Below, one piece after another: positions 17,492 through 24,937 of a stretch of 35,181 bases of DNA. The stretch is taken from the NCBI GenBank assembly GCA_012718985.1, contig JAAYBG010000093.1, positions 1 through 35,181 of the forward strand. Direction: 5' to 3'. Every line of letters starts with the position of its first letter. Within the stretch, counting starts at the first letter, position 1. Position numbers and translations under genes: made by a program. The stretch comes from Acholeplasmataceae bacterium. GTDB lineage: Bacteria; Bacillota_I; Bacilli_A; ML615J-28; CAG-698. The notes beneath the pieces were generated by a model, which did no database searches, was not told the DNA's origin, and saw nothing but the letters and a program-made list of their open reading frames with translations.

Positions 17492-18610
17492 ATGAAAGCA
17501 ATTTACATTCACATTCCCTTTTGCAATCATATTTGTACCTATTGCGATTTCTACAAAATGGTAGCCAAAGAGGAACTCAAAAAAAAATATATTGATTACC
17601 TAATCAAGGAAATAGAAATGAAAAAGGAGTACCTTTCTGATATAGAGACCATTTATATCGGTGGAGGAACACCTAGCAGTTTATCACTGAATCTATTGGA
17701 ACAACTTTTTCAAACATTAGCAAAATATATTTCATTAGAAAACATTCAGGAATTTACTTTTGAAGCAAATCCAAATGATGTTACTATTGAACTAGCTAAC
17801 TTATTGAAAAAATATCAAGTTAACCGTATTTCTTTAGGAGTTCAGAGTTTGAATCGACGAATTTTAAAAATCCTCGGTAGAAAGCACAATAAAAAATCTG
17901 TTTATCAAGCGATACGAATATTAAAATCCGTTGAACTTACTAATATCAACGCCGATTTGATGTATGGTATTGGTAATGAACGTTTCAGGATAATTAAAAA
18001 AGATATTCGTAGATTAATTAACCAGAAAGTGACACATTTATCTGCTTATTCATTGATCATTGAAGAAAAAACAATCATCGGTCGTCAACTCGCTTTAGGA
18101 AAATTTAAACCTATGGATCCAGCAAAAGAAGCTAGAATTTATCGTAAAATATGTAGTTTTCTAACAAAAAACAATTTTATTCATTACGAAATCAGTAATT
18201 TTTGCCATTCTGGCTATCAATCAAAGCATAATCTCATTTATTGGAATAATTTAAATTACCTTGGAGTTGGTGCTGGTGCTAGTTTTTATATTGACAATAT
18301 TCGTTATACGAATATAATGAATTTGCAAGAATACTTCAATGGTATTGATAAACAAGAACTTAATTATCTTGAAACAACTAAATTGACAGATGAAGAACGA
18401 ATGTCGGAAGAAATGATTCTAGGTCTAAGAAAATTAGAAGGGGTGAAAAAAGAGTCGTTTCAAGCTAAATTTGGCATCGATATCTATCAAAAATACCCGT
18501 TTCTGAGCGATTTAATTTCTAAAAACTTGATTATTGATGATAATGTTTTCCTAAAAGTCCCTACAGACAAGCTTTATCTAATCAATGAAGTATTAGTAAA
18601 CTTTATCTAA
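17492..18610 (+). CDS. hemW: HemW, radical SAM heme chaperone-like protein
   Basis: The 372-aa protein resembles oxygen-independent coproporphyrinogen oxidase (HemN) but belongs to HemW, which binds heme and is thought to insert it into target proteins. The N-terminal cluster motif is CNHICTYCDF (C11, C15, C18), which lacks the fourth cysteine typical of true HemN. YIGGGTPSSL (SAM binding) and VQSLNRRILKILGR follow, then the C-terminal HemN-type domain. The start has GGGGGATG upstream. It follows lepA closely, but the hrcA-grpE-dnaK-dnaJ cluster that often comes next is missing; xerD follows instead. No heme biosynthesis or cytochrome genes are in the window. Confidence 0.9.
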   Translation: MKAIYIHIPFCNHICTYCDFYKMVAKEELKKKYIDYLIKEIEMKKEYLSDIETIYIGGGTPSSLSLNLLEQLFQTLAKYISLENIQEFTFEANPNDVTIELANLLKKYQVNRISLGVQSLNRRILKILGRKHNKKSVYQAIRILKSVELTNINADLMYGIGNERFRIIKKDIRRLINQKVTHLSAYSLIIEEKTIIGRQLALGKFKPMDPAKEARIYRKICSFLTKNNFIHYEISNFCHSGYQSKHNLIYWNNLNYLGVGAGASFYIDNIRYTNIMNLQEYFNGIDKQELNYLETTKLTDEERMSEEMILGLRKLEGVKKESFQAKFGIDIYQKYPFLSDLISKNLIIDDNVFLKVPTDKLYLINEVLVNFI

Positions 18611-18658
18611 TCCTTTTAAGCAAGTTTTATGAAATAGAAGAGAAAATTAGGAAATAAA

Positions 18659-19582
18659 ATGGAAAAATACAAAAACGAATATCTATTATATATTAGTAGC
18701 GAATTGGCTTTGAGTAAAAATACTCAATATAATTATAAAAATGACATTGAAAAATATTGCGATTTCATTGTCAATGTTCGGAAAAAAACAGATCCCATGG
18801 ATATTGAAATAGAGGACGTTCGTGCCTTTATTGGTAGTTTAAGGCGAAGACATATTGCCCCTTCAACACAATCGCGTAATTTATCAGCTTTAAAGTCCTT
18901 TCACAAATTTCTTTTATTGGAGAAATACGTGAAGGTAAATGTGGCCAAGATGATTACCAATCCAAAACAAGAAAAGAAGTTGCCTGTCACTTTATCTATC
19001 GATGAAATTGATCAATTGTTGAAGTCGCTTAAAACCGACTCACCCATTGCCATGCGCGATAAAGCGATGATTGAATTAGCTTACTCTTCAGGATTACGAG
19101 TAAGCGAGTTAGTCAATCTTAAAATTTCTGATTATCATCCTACTATGGGATTTGTTGATATAATGGGAAAAGGAAATAAAGAAAGAATTGTGCCGGTTGG
19201 AGAAGAGGCCATTCAATATTTGAATTTATATTTAAAAGAAGGCAGACCTAAACTAGCCAAAGCTGGAAATAATAACTATATGTTTATTAATAAAAAAAAT
19301 GGTAATTGCCTCTCACGACAGTCATTCTTTGAAATTATCCGTAAAAAATCATTGTTGGCCGGGATTAATAAACCAATCTCCCCTCACAAGATTCGCCATT
19401 CTTTTGCTTCACACTTATTAGAGCGAGGATTAGATTTACGTTTAATTCAAGAATTATTAGGTCATGAAGATATTTCAACAACCGAAATCTACACCCATAT
19501 TAACAATGCACGGTTGAAACAAGTTTATTTATCGGCACACCCACGCGCAAGAAAGGAAGCTAAAAACGATGAATCGATTTAA
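18659..19582 (+). CDS. xerD: Tyrosine recombinase XerD/XerC-like
   Basis: This site-specific recombinase probably resolves chromosome dimers. The 307-aa protein has an N-terminal SAM-like core-binding domain (about 1-95) and a catalytic domain with the full residue set: R147 (SSGLRVSEL), K171 (GKGNKER), H243 and R246 (HKIRHSFA), H269 (LGHEDIS) and the nucleophile Y278 (IYTHI). Length and lack of extra domains fit the housekeeping Xer proteins, and the sequence order before deoB is the usual Firmicutes one for xerD. XerD versus XerC cannot be settled without alignment. AGGAAAT precedes the ATG. It overlaps the deoB start by 14 bases. Confidence 0.9.
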   Translation: MEKYKNEYLLYISSELALSKNTQYNYKNDIEKYCDFIVNVRKKTDPMDIEIEDVRAFIGSLRRRHIAPSTQSRNLSALKSFHKFLLLEKYVKVNVAKMITNPKQEKKLPVTLSIDEIDQLLKSLKTDSPIAMRDKAMIELAYSSGLRVSELVNLKISDYHPTMGFVDIMGKGNKERIVPVGEEAIQYLNLYLKEGRPKLAKAGNNNYMFINKKNGNCLSRQSFFEIIRKKSLLAGINKPISPHKIRHSFASHLLERGLDLRLIQELLGHEDISTTEIYTHINNARLKQVYLSAHPRARKEAKNDESI

Positions 19583-20771
19583 ACGAATTTTTGTGATTGT
19601 AATTGATTCTTTGGGAGTTGGTGAAATGCCTGATAGCCATTTATACGGTGATCAAGGCACAAACACCTTACAACACTTAAGTTTTAGTAAACCCGACTTT
19701 TCAATTCCTACTCTTGCAAAACTAGGAATTGGAAATATTACCAAAGTAAATAATACCCCTGTTAATCCATTACCACTAGCTTCTTATGGGAAAATGAAAG
19801 AAATCAGTGTTGGTAAGGATACACTAACCGGTCACTGGGAAATCATGGGACTTGAGGTAAAGCAAAGTTTTCCAACCTTTACTAATCAAGGTTTTCCTAG
19901 CGCATTAATTGAAAAACTAGAAGTAGAAACTGGTCATAAATTTATTGGAAATTATGCAGCCAGTGGTACTGAAATTATTAAAACATTAGGAGAAGAACAT
20001 CTAAAAACAAAAGCATTAATTCTTTATACCTCAGCAGACTCTGTTTTGCAAATTGCAGCTCATGAAGAGATTATTCCCTTACAAGAACTATATCGAGTTT
20101 GCGAAGTTGCCCGTAAAATAACATTGGAAAATCCTGAATGGATGGTAGGAAGAATTATCGCTCGTCCATTCATTGGTCAAGATAGTTCAACATTTAAACG
20201 AACAGCAAATCGCCATGATTATGCAGTCAAACCATTTGATAAAACAGTACTTGATCATTTAAAAAATCATAATTTTGATGTAATCGCCATTGGAAAAATA
20301 AACGATATCTTTGATGGCGAAGGAATTACTAAAGCAATCAAGACCAAAAACAATCATCAAGGAATGGAAGAAACGATTGCTATTGCTGAAACTCATGATT
20401 TTCATGGATTGTGTTTTGTAAATTTAGTCGATTTTGATGCCCTTTATGGTCATCGTCGTGATGCAGTTGGTTACGCCACTTGTTTGGAAGAATTTGATCA
20501 ACAATTAGACACACTTATTCATTTTATAAACGAAGATGATTTATTAATCATTTGTGCAGACCATGGTAATGATCCGCTTCATACTGGAACCGATCACACC
20601 AGAGAATATGTTTTACTATTAGCGTATTCTTTAAATCTAAAAGCTCAAAACTTAGGTATTAGAGAAACCTTTAGTGATATTGGCGCAACGATTCTTGATA
20701 ATTTTAATTTACCACCAATGAAAAATGGAACAAGTTTTCTAAAAAAGATAACAAAAGGAGAAATAAAATGA
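19569..20771 (+). CDS. deoB: Phosphopentomutase
   Basis: This enzyme interconverts ribose 1-phosphate and ribose 5-phosphate (and the deoxy forms), linking nucleoside salvage to the pentose phosphate pool. The 400-aa protein belongs to the alkaline phosphatase superfamily: metal-binding VIDSLGVGEMPD (D13), the nucleophile loop GKDTLTGHWE with T85, the position phosphorylated in Bacillus DeoB, and the second metal site with ICADHGNDP and THTRE-like HTREYVLLLAY. Length is normal. It overlaps the end of xerD by 14 bases and the next hydrolase by 4, so the three are one transcription unit. Purine or pyrimidine phosphorylase genes that often follow deoB are not in the window. Confidence 0.96.
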   Translation: MNRFKRIFVIVIDSLGVGEMPDSHLYGDQGTNTLQHLSFSKPDFSIPTLAKLGIGNITKVNNTPVNPLPLASYGKMKEISVGKDTLTGHWEIMGLEVKQSFPTFTNQGFPSALIEKLEVETGHKFIGNYAASGTEIIKTLGEEHLKTKALILYTSADSVLQIAAHEEIIPLQELYRVCEVARKITLENPEWMVGRIIARPFIGQDSSTFKRTANRHDYAVKPFDKTVLDHLKNHNFDVIAIGKINDIFDGEGITKAIKTKNNHQGMEETIAIAETHDFHGLCFVNLVDFDALYGHRRDAVGYATCLEEFDQQLDTLIHFINEDDLLIICADHGNDPLHTGTDHTREYVLLLAYSLNLKAQNLGIRETFSDIGATILDNFNLPPMKNGTSFLKKITKGEIK

Positions 20772-21697
20772 ATGAATCAGTAAAACAAGTTGCCGTTAGT
20801 TATAATTTAAGTAATGATGGTAATATCAAAGGTTACAAATGGTTTAAAGAAGGTCAACCATTTAAAGGGGCTTTCTTAATCTCTCATGGAATGGCAGAAC
20901 ATATCGAAAGATATGATGAATTTGCTCGGGAATTGGCAGAACATAACTACATTGTTTATGGTCACAATCAACGAGGTCACAAAGATACTATTTTATCAAA
21001 ACAAGATTATGGTTATATGGGCGAAAACAATAATTTTGAAATCATGGTTACTGATTTATCTGAAATTTGTGATGTCATCAAAGAAGAACATCCTGAACTA
21101 CCAATTATATTATTTGGTCATAGTATGGGTTCCTTCGTGAGTCAACGCTTTGCTCAATTGTATGGTAATAAAATAAATGGTTTAATCATTACAGGTTCTT
21201 CACAAAATTCAAATTTGCTACTAAGTGTCGGATTACTTATAGCTCGCATCATTTGCAAATTAAAAGGTCGCCGATATCGTAGTAATTTACTCAATGATTT
21301 ATCTTTTAAATCTTTCAACAAAGTATTCAAACCTAATCGAACAGAATTCGATTGGTTAAATCGCGATGAAAAAGAAGTAGATAAATATGTGGCAGATCCT
21401 TATTGTGGGGGAATCTTTTCTGCTGCCTACTTCAAAGATTTCTTTAAAGCCTTAAAAGATATTAATGCAAACTTCGAATTGGTTCGAAAAGACCTGCCAT
21501 TACTGATCTTAAGTGGCGGTAATGACCCTGTTGGTGGCTGCGGGAAAGGCGTCACTAAACTTTATCAAACCTACGTAAAGAAACAAATGTCTGACTTGAC
21601 ATTTAAATTATATGATCAGGCTCGCCATGAAATTTTATTAGAACTGTGTAAAGAAGAAGTAAAACAAGATATTTTCAATTGGTTAGCAAATCATTAA
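20768..21697 (+). CDS. Alpha/beta hydrolase, monoacylglycerol lipase/lysophospholipase type
   Basis: The 309-aa protein is a serine hydrolase of the S33/Hydrolase_4 type, a group that includes monoacylglycerol lipases and lysophospholipases. The nucleophile elbow is GHSMGS with S119; LSGGNDPVGG supplies the acid, and ARHEILLEL the histidine near the C-terminus. LISHGMAEHIERYDEFARELA and YGHNQRGH near the start are typical of this lipase group. No signal peptide is seen, so it is probably cytoplasmic or peripherally bound. It overlaps deoB by 4 bases and is the last gene of the lepA-to-hydrolase run. Substrate unknown. Confidence 0.88.
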   Translation: MNESVKQVAVSYNLSNDGNIKGYKWFKEGQPFKGAFLISHGMAEHIERYDEFARELAEHNYIVYGHNQRGHKDTILSKQDYGYMGENNNFEIMVTDLSEICDVIKEEHPELPIILFGHSMGSFVSQRFAQLYGNKINGLIITGSSQNSNLLLSVGLLIARIICKLKGRRYRSNLLNDLSFKSFNKVFKPNRTEFDWLNRDEKEVDKYVADPYCGGIFSAAYFKDFFKALKDINANFELVRKDLPLLILSGGNDPVGGCGKGVTKLYQTYVKKQMSDLTFKLYDQARHEILLELCKEEVKQDIFNWLANH

Positions 21698-21706
21698 AAA
21701 AAACAA

Positions 21707-21817
21707 AAAAAACAGTAAAAATAGCCCTTTTTAGAGAAAATTAACTAATAATCCCCCATTAAAAAAAGATAATCTTCTCAAAAAGTTGATTTATATGTTA
21801 ATTTTATACTGTTTTTT
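21707..21817. repeat. Nested long-range inverted repeats after the hydrolase gene
   Basis: AAAAAACAGTA (21707-21717) is the reverse complement of TACTGTTTTTT (21807-21817), and inside it AAAATTAAC (21737-21745) is the reverse complement of GTTAATTTT (21797-21805). The two right arms are 1 base apart and the left arms 19 bases apart. The loop holds a copy of the dispersed repeat. The right end is a T-run. It could fold as an RNA or be chance in AT-rich DNA. Confidence 0.45.
21761..21779 (-). repeat. Dispersed short repeat, copy 2
   Basis: AAAAAAAGATAATCTTCTC on the plus strand, 19 bases identical to the copy at 23758 and to the inverse of the copy at 14708. It lies inside the inverted-repeat structure downstream of the hydrolase gene. 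Confidence 0.75.
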
Positions 21818-21833
21818 GATAATACATTGGATA

Positions 21834-21862
21834 AAAAGCATGAATCAATCATGCTTTTTTTA
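21834..21862 (+). terminator. Terminator before the lipoprotein gene
   Basis: AAAAGCATGA pairs with TCATGCTTTT across an ATCAA loop, followed by TTTATTTTT. It lies about 140 bases after the hydrolase stop and just before the promoter of the lipoprotein gene, insulating the two. Confidence 0.85.
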
Positions 21863-21883
21863 TTTTTGATAAATAAATAATAA

Positions 21884-21912
21884 TTGCGTATTTTAAGTTA
21901 TTGTGATATAAT
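21884..21912 (+). promoter_or_regulatory. Promoter of the orphan lipoprotein gene
   Basis: TTGCGT at 21884-21889 and TATAAT at 21907-21912, 17 bases apart, with TGA just before the -10 (extended -10). A start near 21919 gives a 5' leader of about 75 bases. Confidence 0.75.
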
Positions 21913-21993
21913 TTATGTAGCATTATCATATAAAACTTTAAATTTTCTAAACAATTTTTTTATTTAACGATGAATGTTAAGGAGTTCATAAAT

Positions 21994-22776
21994 ATGAAGA
22001 AACAAAATCTAATAATGATTATATTAGTATTATTGATGTTTCTATTAGCTGGATGCTTAGAAAAAAATGTTACTGAAGGTAATAAAAAAATGATTGGTTT
22101 AACCATAATTGAAAGCACCAGTAAATTGGAAGACCTAACCGATTTGCCCAATCTAGATGGTATTCCTATCAATGGATTTATTATAAGTGATGAATACAGT
22201 GAAATTAGTTTTCTTGGAGATGTTTTATTTGACTTCAAGTATGAATATAGTTATTTAGAAGGAGATATCATCAGTCCTGACAGTATTTGTGCTTTTATAA
22301 ATGGTAATTATTATCAAAGTATCCAAACAACAACGCCTATTTTTGTCTATGCCATCTATAAAACCATTGACAATACTTATGAACTAATTTTAAAAAACGA
22401 AATCACCAATATCACAGGTGGTAGTTATCATTTAGGTGTTTCAGAAGAAGTAATTATAAAAACATATAATTATGTCTTAACCTATGGCATTAGCATCAAT
22501 AAAACAAATGTTCCACTGGAAAATGTAATCCGTGAATTTAATAGCAAAAATCAACTCATTCGTTCTACCGCAATAAGTTCGGATTTATTAGAAATTACAA
22601 CTCTAGATAATACAGAGTATGTTATTGTTGAAGAAAAAGTACTGGATGTCAACGACAAGGAAACTGTGAAGAGGACATTAATTACCCGAGAATCTACCAA
22701 GAATTACATCACAGTAAAGCTGTTGGATGCTGATAACAAGATAAAATCAGCGCAAACAAAGATATTATTCCCATAA
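21994..22776 (+). CDS. Predicted lipoprotein, unknown function
   Basis: The ORF track starts at 21970, but AAGGAG lies between that ATG and the ATG at 21994; the latter gives 260 aa and a normal type II signal peptide: KK, a hydrophobic core, and the lipobox LLAGC with the lipidated Cys at C21. It should be processed by the LspA encoded in this window and displayed outside the membrane. The mature part is rich in acidic and beta-strand-like sequence with no motif I recognise. It has its own promoter and terminator and stands alone between two unrelated operons, so context gives no function. Solute-binding folds are not evident. Confidence 0.8.
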   Translation: MKKQNLIMIILVLLMFLLAGCLEKNVTEGNKKMIGLTIIESTSKLEDLTDLPNLDGIPINGFIISDEYSEISFLGDVLFDFKYEYSYLEGDIISPDSICAFINGNYYQSIQTTTPIFVYAIYKTIDNTYELILKNEITNITGGSYHLGVSEEVIIKTYNYVLTYGISINKTNVPLENVIREFNSKNQLIRSTAISSDLLEITTLDNTEYVIVEEKVLDVNDKETVKRTLITRESTKNYITVKLLDADNKIKSAQTKILFP

Positions 22777-22782
22777 AAAAGT

Positions 22783-22813
22783 AAAATGCAGAAATAATTC
22801 TGCATTTTTTTAT
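22783..22813 (+). terminator. Terminator of the lipoprotein gene
   Basis: AAAATGCAGAA (22783-22793) pairs with TTCTGCATTTT (22798-22808) around a short loop, followed by a T-run. It begins 7 bases after the stop codon. Confidence 0.9.
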
Positions 22814-22833
22814 TTTTATTAAAAAAAACGAGT

Positions 22834-22873
22834 TAATCATATTCATTTTACAAAATGAATATGATTATTTTTT
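22834..22873. repeat. 16-bp perfect hairpin, terminator-like
   Basis: TAATCATATTCATTTT (22834-22849) and its exact reverse complement (22852-22867) are separated by two bases, then a T-run follows. It lies 26 bases beyond the lipoprotein terminator. It may be a second, backup terminator, a palindromic protein-binding site or the 3' end of an unseen small RNA. Confidence 0.6.
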
Positions 22874-23294
22874 ACTTTTTGCTCGTGAAGAGAGGTTAAA
22901 CCTCACAAAAAAGATAATAAATAAACGTACTTTTTTTCCGTTGTTAAATAACTTGTAGATATTTTTTTTGACTTTTAGAAAAAAATTAGCTCAATAATCG
23001 TCATTTCCATTTTTAAGCCTTAAATTTCAGTTATAATCGTTTTAGTGCTTAATAACTACTAGTTAATCAAATCATATATATGAAGCAAAATAAGCGCATT
23101 TTTAGGTTGTTAGTCTTTTGTTTATTGCTTTAATAAGATTAATTCTTTTATCTCTAGGTTATGATAAATTCAAGTTTTTCATCAGATCAGAAAGAAGAAT
23201 AGGATATTTCAAGATAAATAATTCTTAAATTTTTTCAAAAATTCAATCGATTTATCAGGTACAAATCTTATTTATCATCTTAGTGCCAACAGTA

Positions 23295-23348
23295 AAATCT
23301 TCCTATATTTCGTAGTAAGAATAATCTTTCTTGCTTATAGGAAGATTT
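23295..23348. repeat. Long bulged inverted repeat, candidate structured RNA or MITE-like
   Basis: AAATCTTCCTATA (23295-23307) is the exact reverse complement of TATAGGAAGATTT (23336-23348). Inside, AGTAAGAA (23314-23321) pairs with TTCTTGCT (23328-23335) with one G-U pair. The result is about 21 base pairs with a 6-base bulge on one side and a 6-base loop. Confidence 0.6.
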
Positions 23349-23417
23349 AAGTAAATAAGAATAAAATAGATCTGGAGAAAACTTGTGCAAAACAAGCTTG
23401 TGTAAAGATTTTATAGA

Positions 23418-23440
23418 TATTTGTAATTTAATTACAAATA
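23418..23440. repeat. 23-base palindrome
   Basis: Two perfect 11-base arms (left arm TATTTGTAATT) around a single central T. No T-run follows, so it is more like a dimeric regulator site than a terminator, but no gene starts nearby. Confidence 0.5.
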
Positions 23441-23757
23441 AAGCCTCCTAGGATAAGTTTAAATATTAAATCAAGAGGATTATTAATTAAACATCTATAA
23501 TTCAAGTTTTATTTTAAACAATATTGTTATCAACAAATATCAACTTTAAACATAAATTAGATATTATCGCCATAGTCCTACTCATATTTTATTTTACATA
23601 ATATATATTATAGGAAGTTCTCAAGATATCAAAAAAAACCAAAACAATCAACAGACATAAAATGTTCTTAAACTATTTGGCGCAAATTAACAACTTCTTT
23701 CTATACCTACATTATATTTAGCTCCTCTATAATTTGGTTATAGTTAATTACTAACAC

Positions 23758-23779
23758 AAAAAAAGATAATCTTCTCCTA
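23758..23779 (-). repeat. Dispersed short repeat, copy 3
   Basis: AAAAAAAGATAATCTTCTCC followed by TA, a 22-base exact inverse match to 14706-14727. Similarity continues more weakly for about 12 bases (CTACAAGCCTA here, CTATAAAGCTA in the inverse of copy 1). It lies about 80 bases beyond the terminator of the sensor operon. Confidence 0.75.
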
Positions 23780-23841
23780 CAAGCCTATGATAACGTTTTT
23801 TTAAATTATGTCAAAACATTTTTATATTTTTTTGGGCGAAT

Positions 23842-23868
23842 TTAAAAAAACCAGTTTTAAAACTGGTT
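23842..23868 (-). terminator. Terminator of the three-component sensor operon
   Basis: A perfect 20-base palindrome, AACCAGTTTT/AAAACTGGTT (23849-23868), followed on the minus strand by a T-run (the A-run at 23844-23850 of the plus strand). It overlaps the stop codon of the binding-protein gene. Confidence 0.85.
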
Positions 23869-24937
23869 ATTTTGATTGTTTGGATAATGTTCTTTTGCTA
23901 ATCTCTTCTCCAGAAATATAAATGATTTTTTCATTTTCTGTGCAGATTTTATTGCTATCAATTTCCTCTCCACATTCAGAAACAGAATATACTTCTCCAG
24001 GTTCTTTATGCAATAAAAATTCGACTAGAGACAAAATAACCTCCGCTTTCGCAATATGGTCATCAATGACGCTCCCATATATGAATCCTTGCTTAATTGC
24101 TTCGATGCTCTCCTCATTCGCTGTAGCACCAATGATTTCAAATGGCATATAAACTTTATTATCGGAAGAAATAATATTTAAATTGTTTTCAAAAACAAAA
24201 TCAATAACTCCAAGCGCTAGCTCATCGCTATTAGCAATAACTACTTCTATGCCATTGCCATATTTTTGATAAATTTTCTCCATTTTTTGTTTAGCTGTTT
24301 CCCGTTTCCAATCGGTGAACTCCATTGTCAATACATCGATCTTATACTTTTTTGCAAGGATTTCAGAAATACAAGTATCTGTTATATATTCAGTTAGTTG
24401 ATGACCTTGTTCTCCTTTCATAAAGACAATTTGTAAAATCGAGTCATTATTTTTATCAACAGCAATAACAGGATCATATATCGATCCAGAAACAACTTTC
24501 AACATCTGCGCTTGTAAAATACCAAAACCTTTTGAATCTGCTCCTACATAATAAACATCATCTGAAAGTAATAAATCTTCATACACAGGCTCACGATCAA
24601 AGAAAATTAATGGCGTATCCGTCACTTTGCTTTTTTCTACAAACGTGTTTGCCGTTAATCTATCGACTAAATTCACTAAAATGATATCAACTTCTTGGTC
24701 AAGCAACTCGAGAAACTGATCATTTTGTAACGATTGCGATTGATGAGCGTATTTAATGATTAATTCATATTCAGTGTTGATATTTTCTTTAATATAATTA
24801 ATAATTTCTGTTACTTTCGCATCATCTTCGCTATATACTAATACCCCTACTTTAACATCTTCTTTTTTACAACCTATCATTACCAACAAAACCAATAACA
24901 GAGTTGTGAATAGCACTATTTTCCTAATTTTGAACAT
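23867..24937 (-). CDS. Sugar-binding-type lipoprotein (periplasmic-binding protein, MglB/XylF-like)
   Basis: The 356-aa protein begins at the ATG at 24937 with AGGAG 8 bases upstream; the ORF-track GTG at 24946 overlaps that site. A signal peptide ends in VMIGC, placing the lipidated Cys at C23. The rest matches a type 1 periplasmic-binding fold of the galactose/xylose/ribose group: KVGVLVYSEDDAKVTEIINYIKE, DIILVNLVDRL, TPLIFFDREPV, VVIANSDELALGVIDF, IIGATANEES. FDREP and NSDELALG are characteristic of MglB-like binding proteins. It is the third gene of an operon with a response regulator and a histidine kinase, overlapping the kinase gene by 14 bases, and no transporter is adjacent. It probably acts as an extracellular sugar sensor for the kinase, not only as a transport protein. 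Confidence 0.85.
   Translation of the reverse strand: MFKIRKIVLFTTLLLVLLVMIGCKKEDVKVGVLVYSEDDAKVTEIINYIKENINTEYELIIKYAHQSQSLQNDQFLELLDQEVDIILVNLVDRLTANTFVEKSKVTDTPLIFFDREPVYEDLLLSDDVYYVGADSKGFGILQAQMLKVVSGSIYDPVIAVDKNNDSILQIVFMKGEQGHQLTEYITDTCISEILAKKYKIDVLTMEFTDWKRETAKQKMEKIYQKYGNGIEVVIANSDELALGVIDFVFENNLNIISSDNKVYMPFEIIGATANEESIEAIKQGFIYGSVIDDHIAKAEVILSLVEFLLHKEPGEVYSVSECGEEIDSNKICTENEKIIYISGEEISKRTLSKQSK

Larger units (their letters stand above)
22868..23848. other. About 1-kb gene-free region with inverted repeats
   Basis: No ORF of credible length, ribosome binding site or codon pattern is seen on either strand. It is more AT-rich than its surroundings. What it does hold: a small palindrome GAGGTTAAACCTC (22892-22904), a long bulged hairpin (23295-23348), a 23-base palindrome (23418-23440), a hairpin CTATAA/TTATAG (23727-23743) and copy 3 of the dispersed repeat (23758-23779). 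It separates the lipoprotein gene from the convergent sensor operon. It may be a decayed gene region or host small RNAs; neither is shown. Confidence 0.5.

Noticed and set aside
20886-21140. 84-codon ORF inside the alpha/beta hydrolase
   Set aside because: Another frame of a clearly real gene with a complete catalytic triad; no ribosome binding site of its own.
14706-23779. The repeated 20-mer as a CRISPR array
   Set aside because: The copies are thousands of bases apart, in both orientations, without regular spacers or cas genes.
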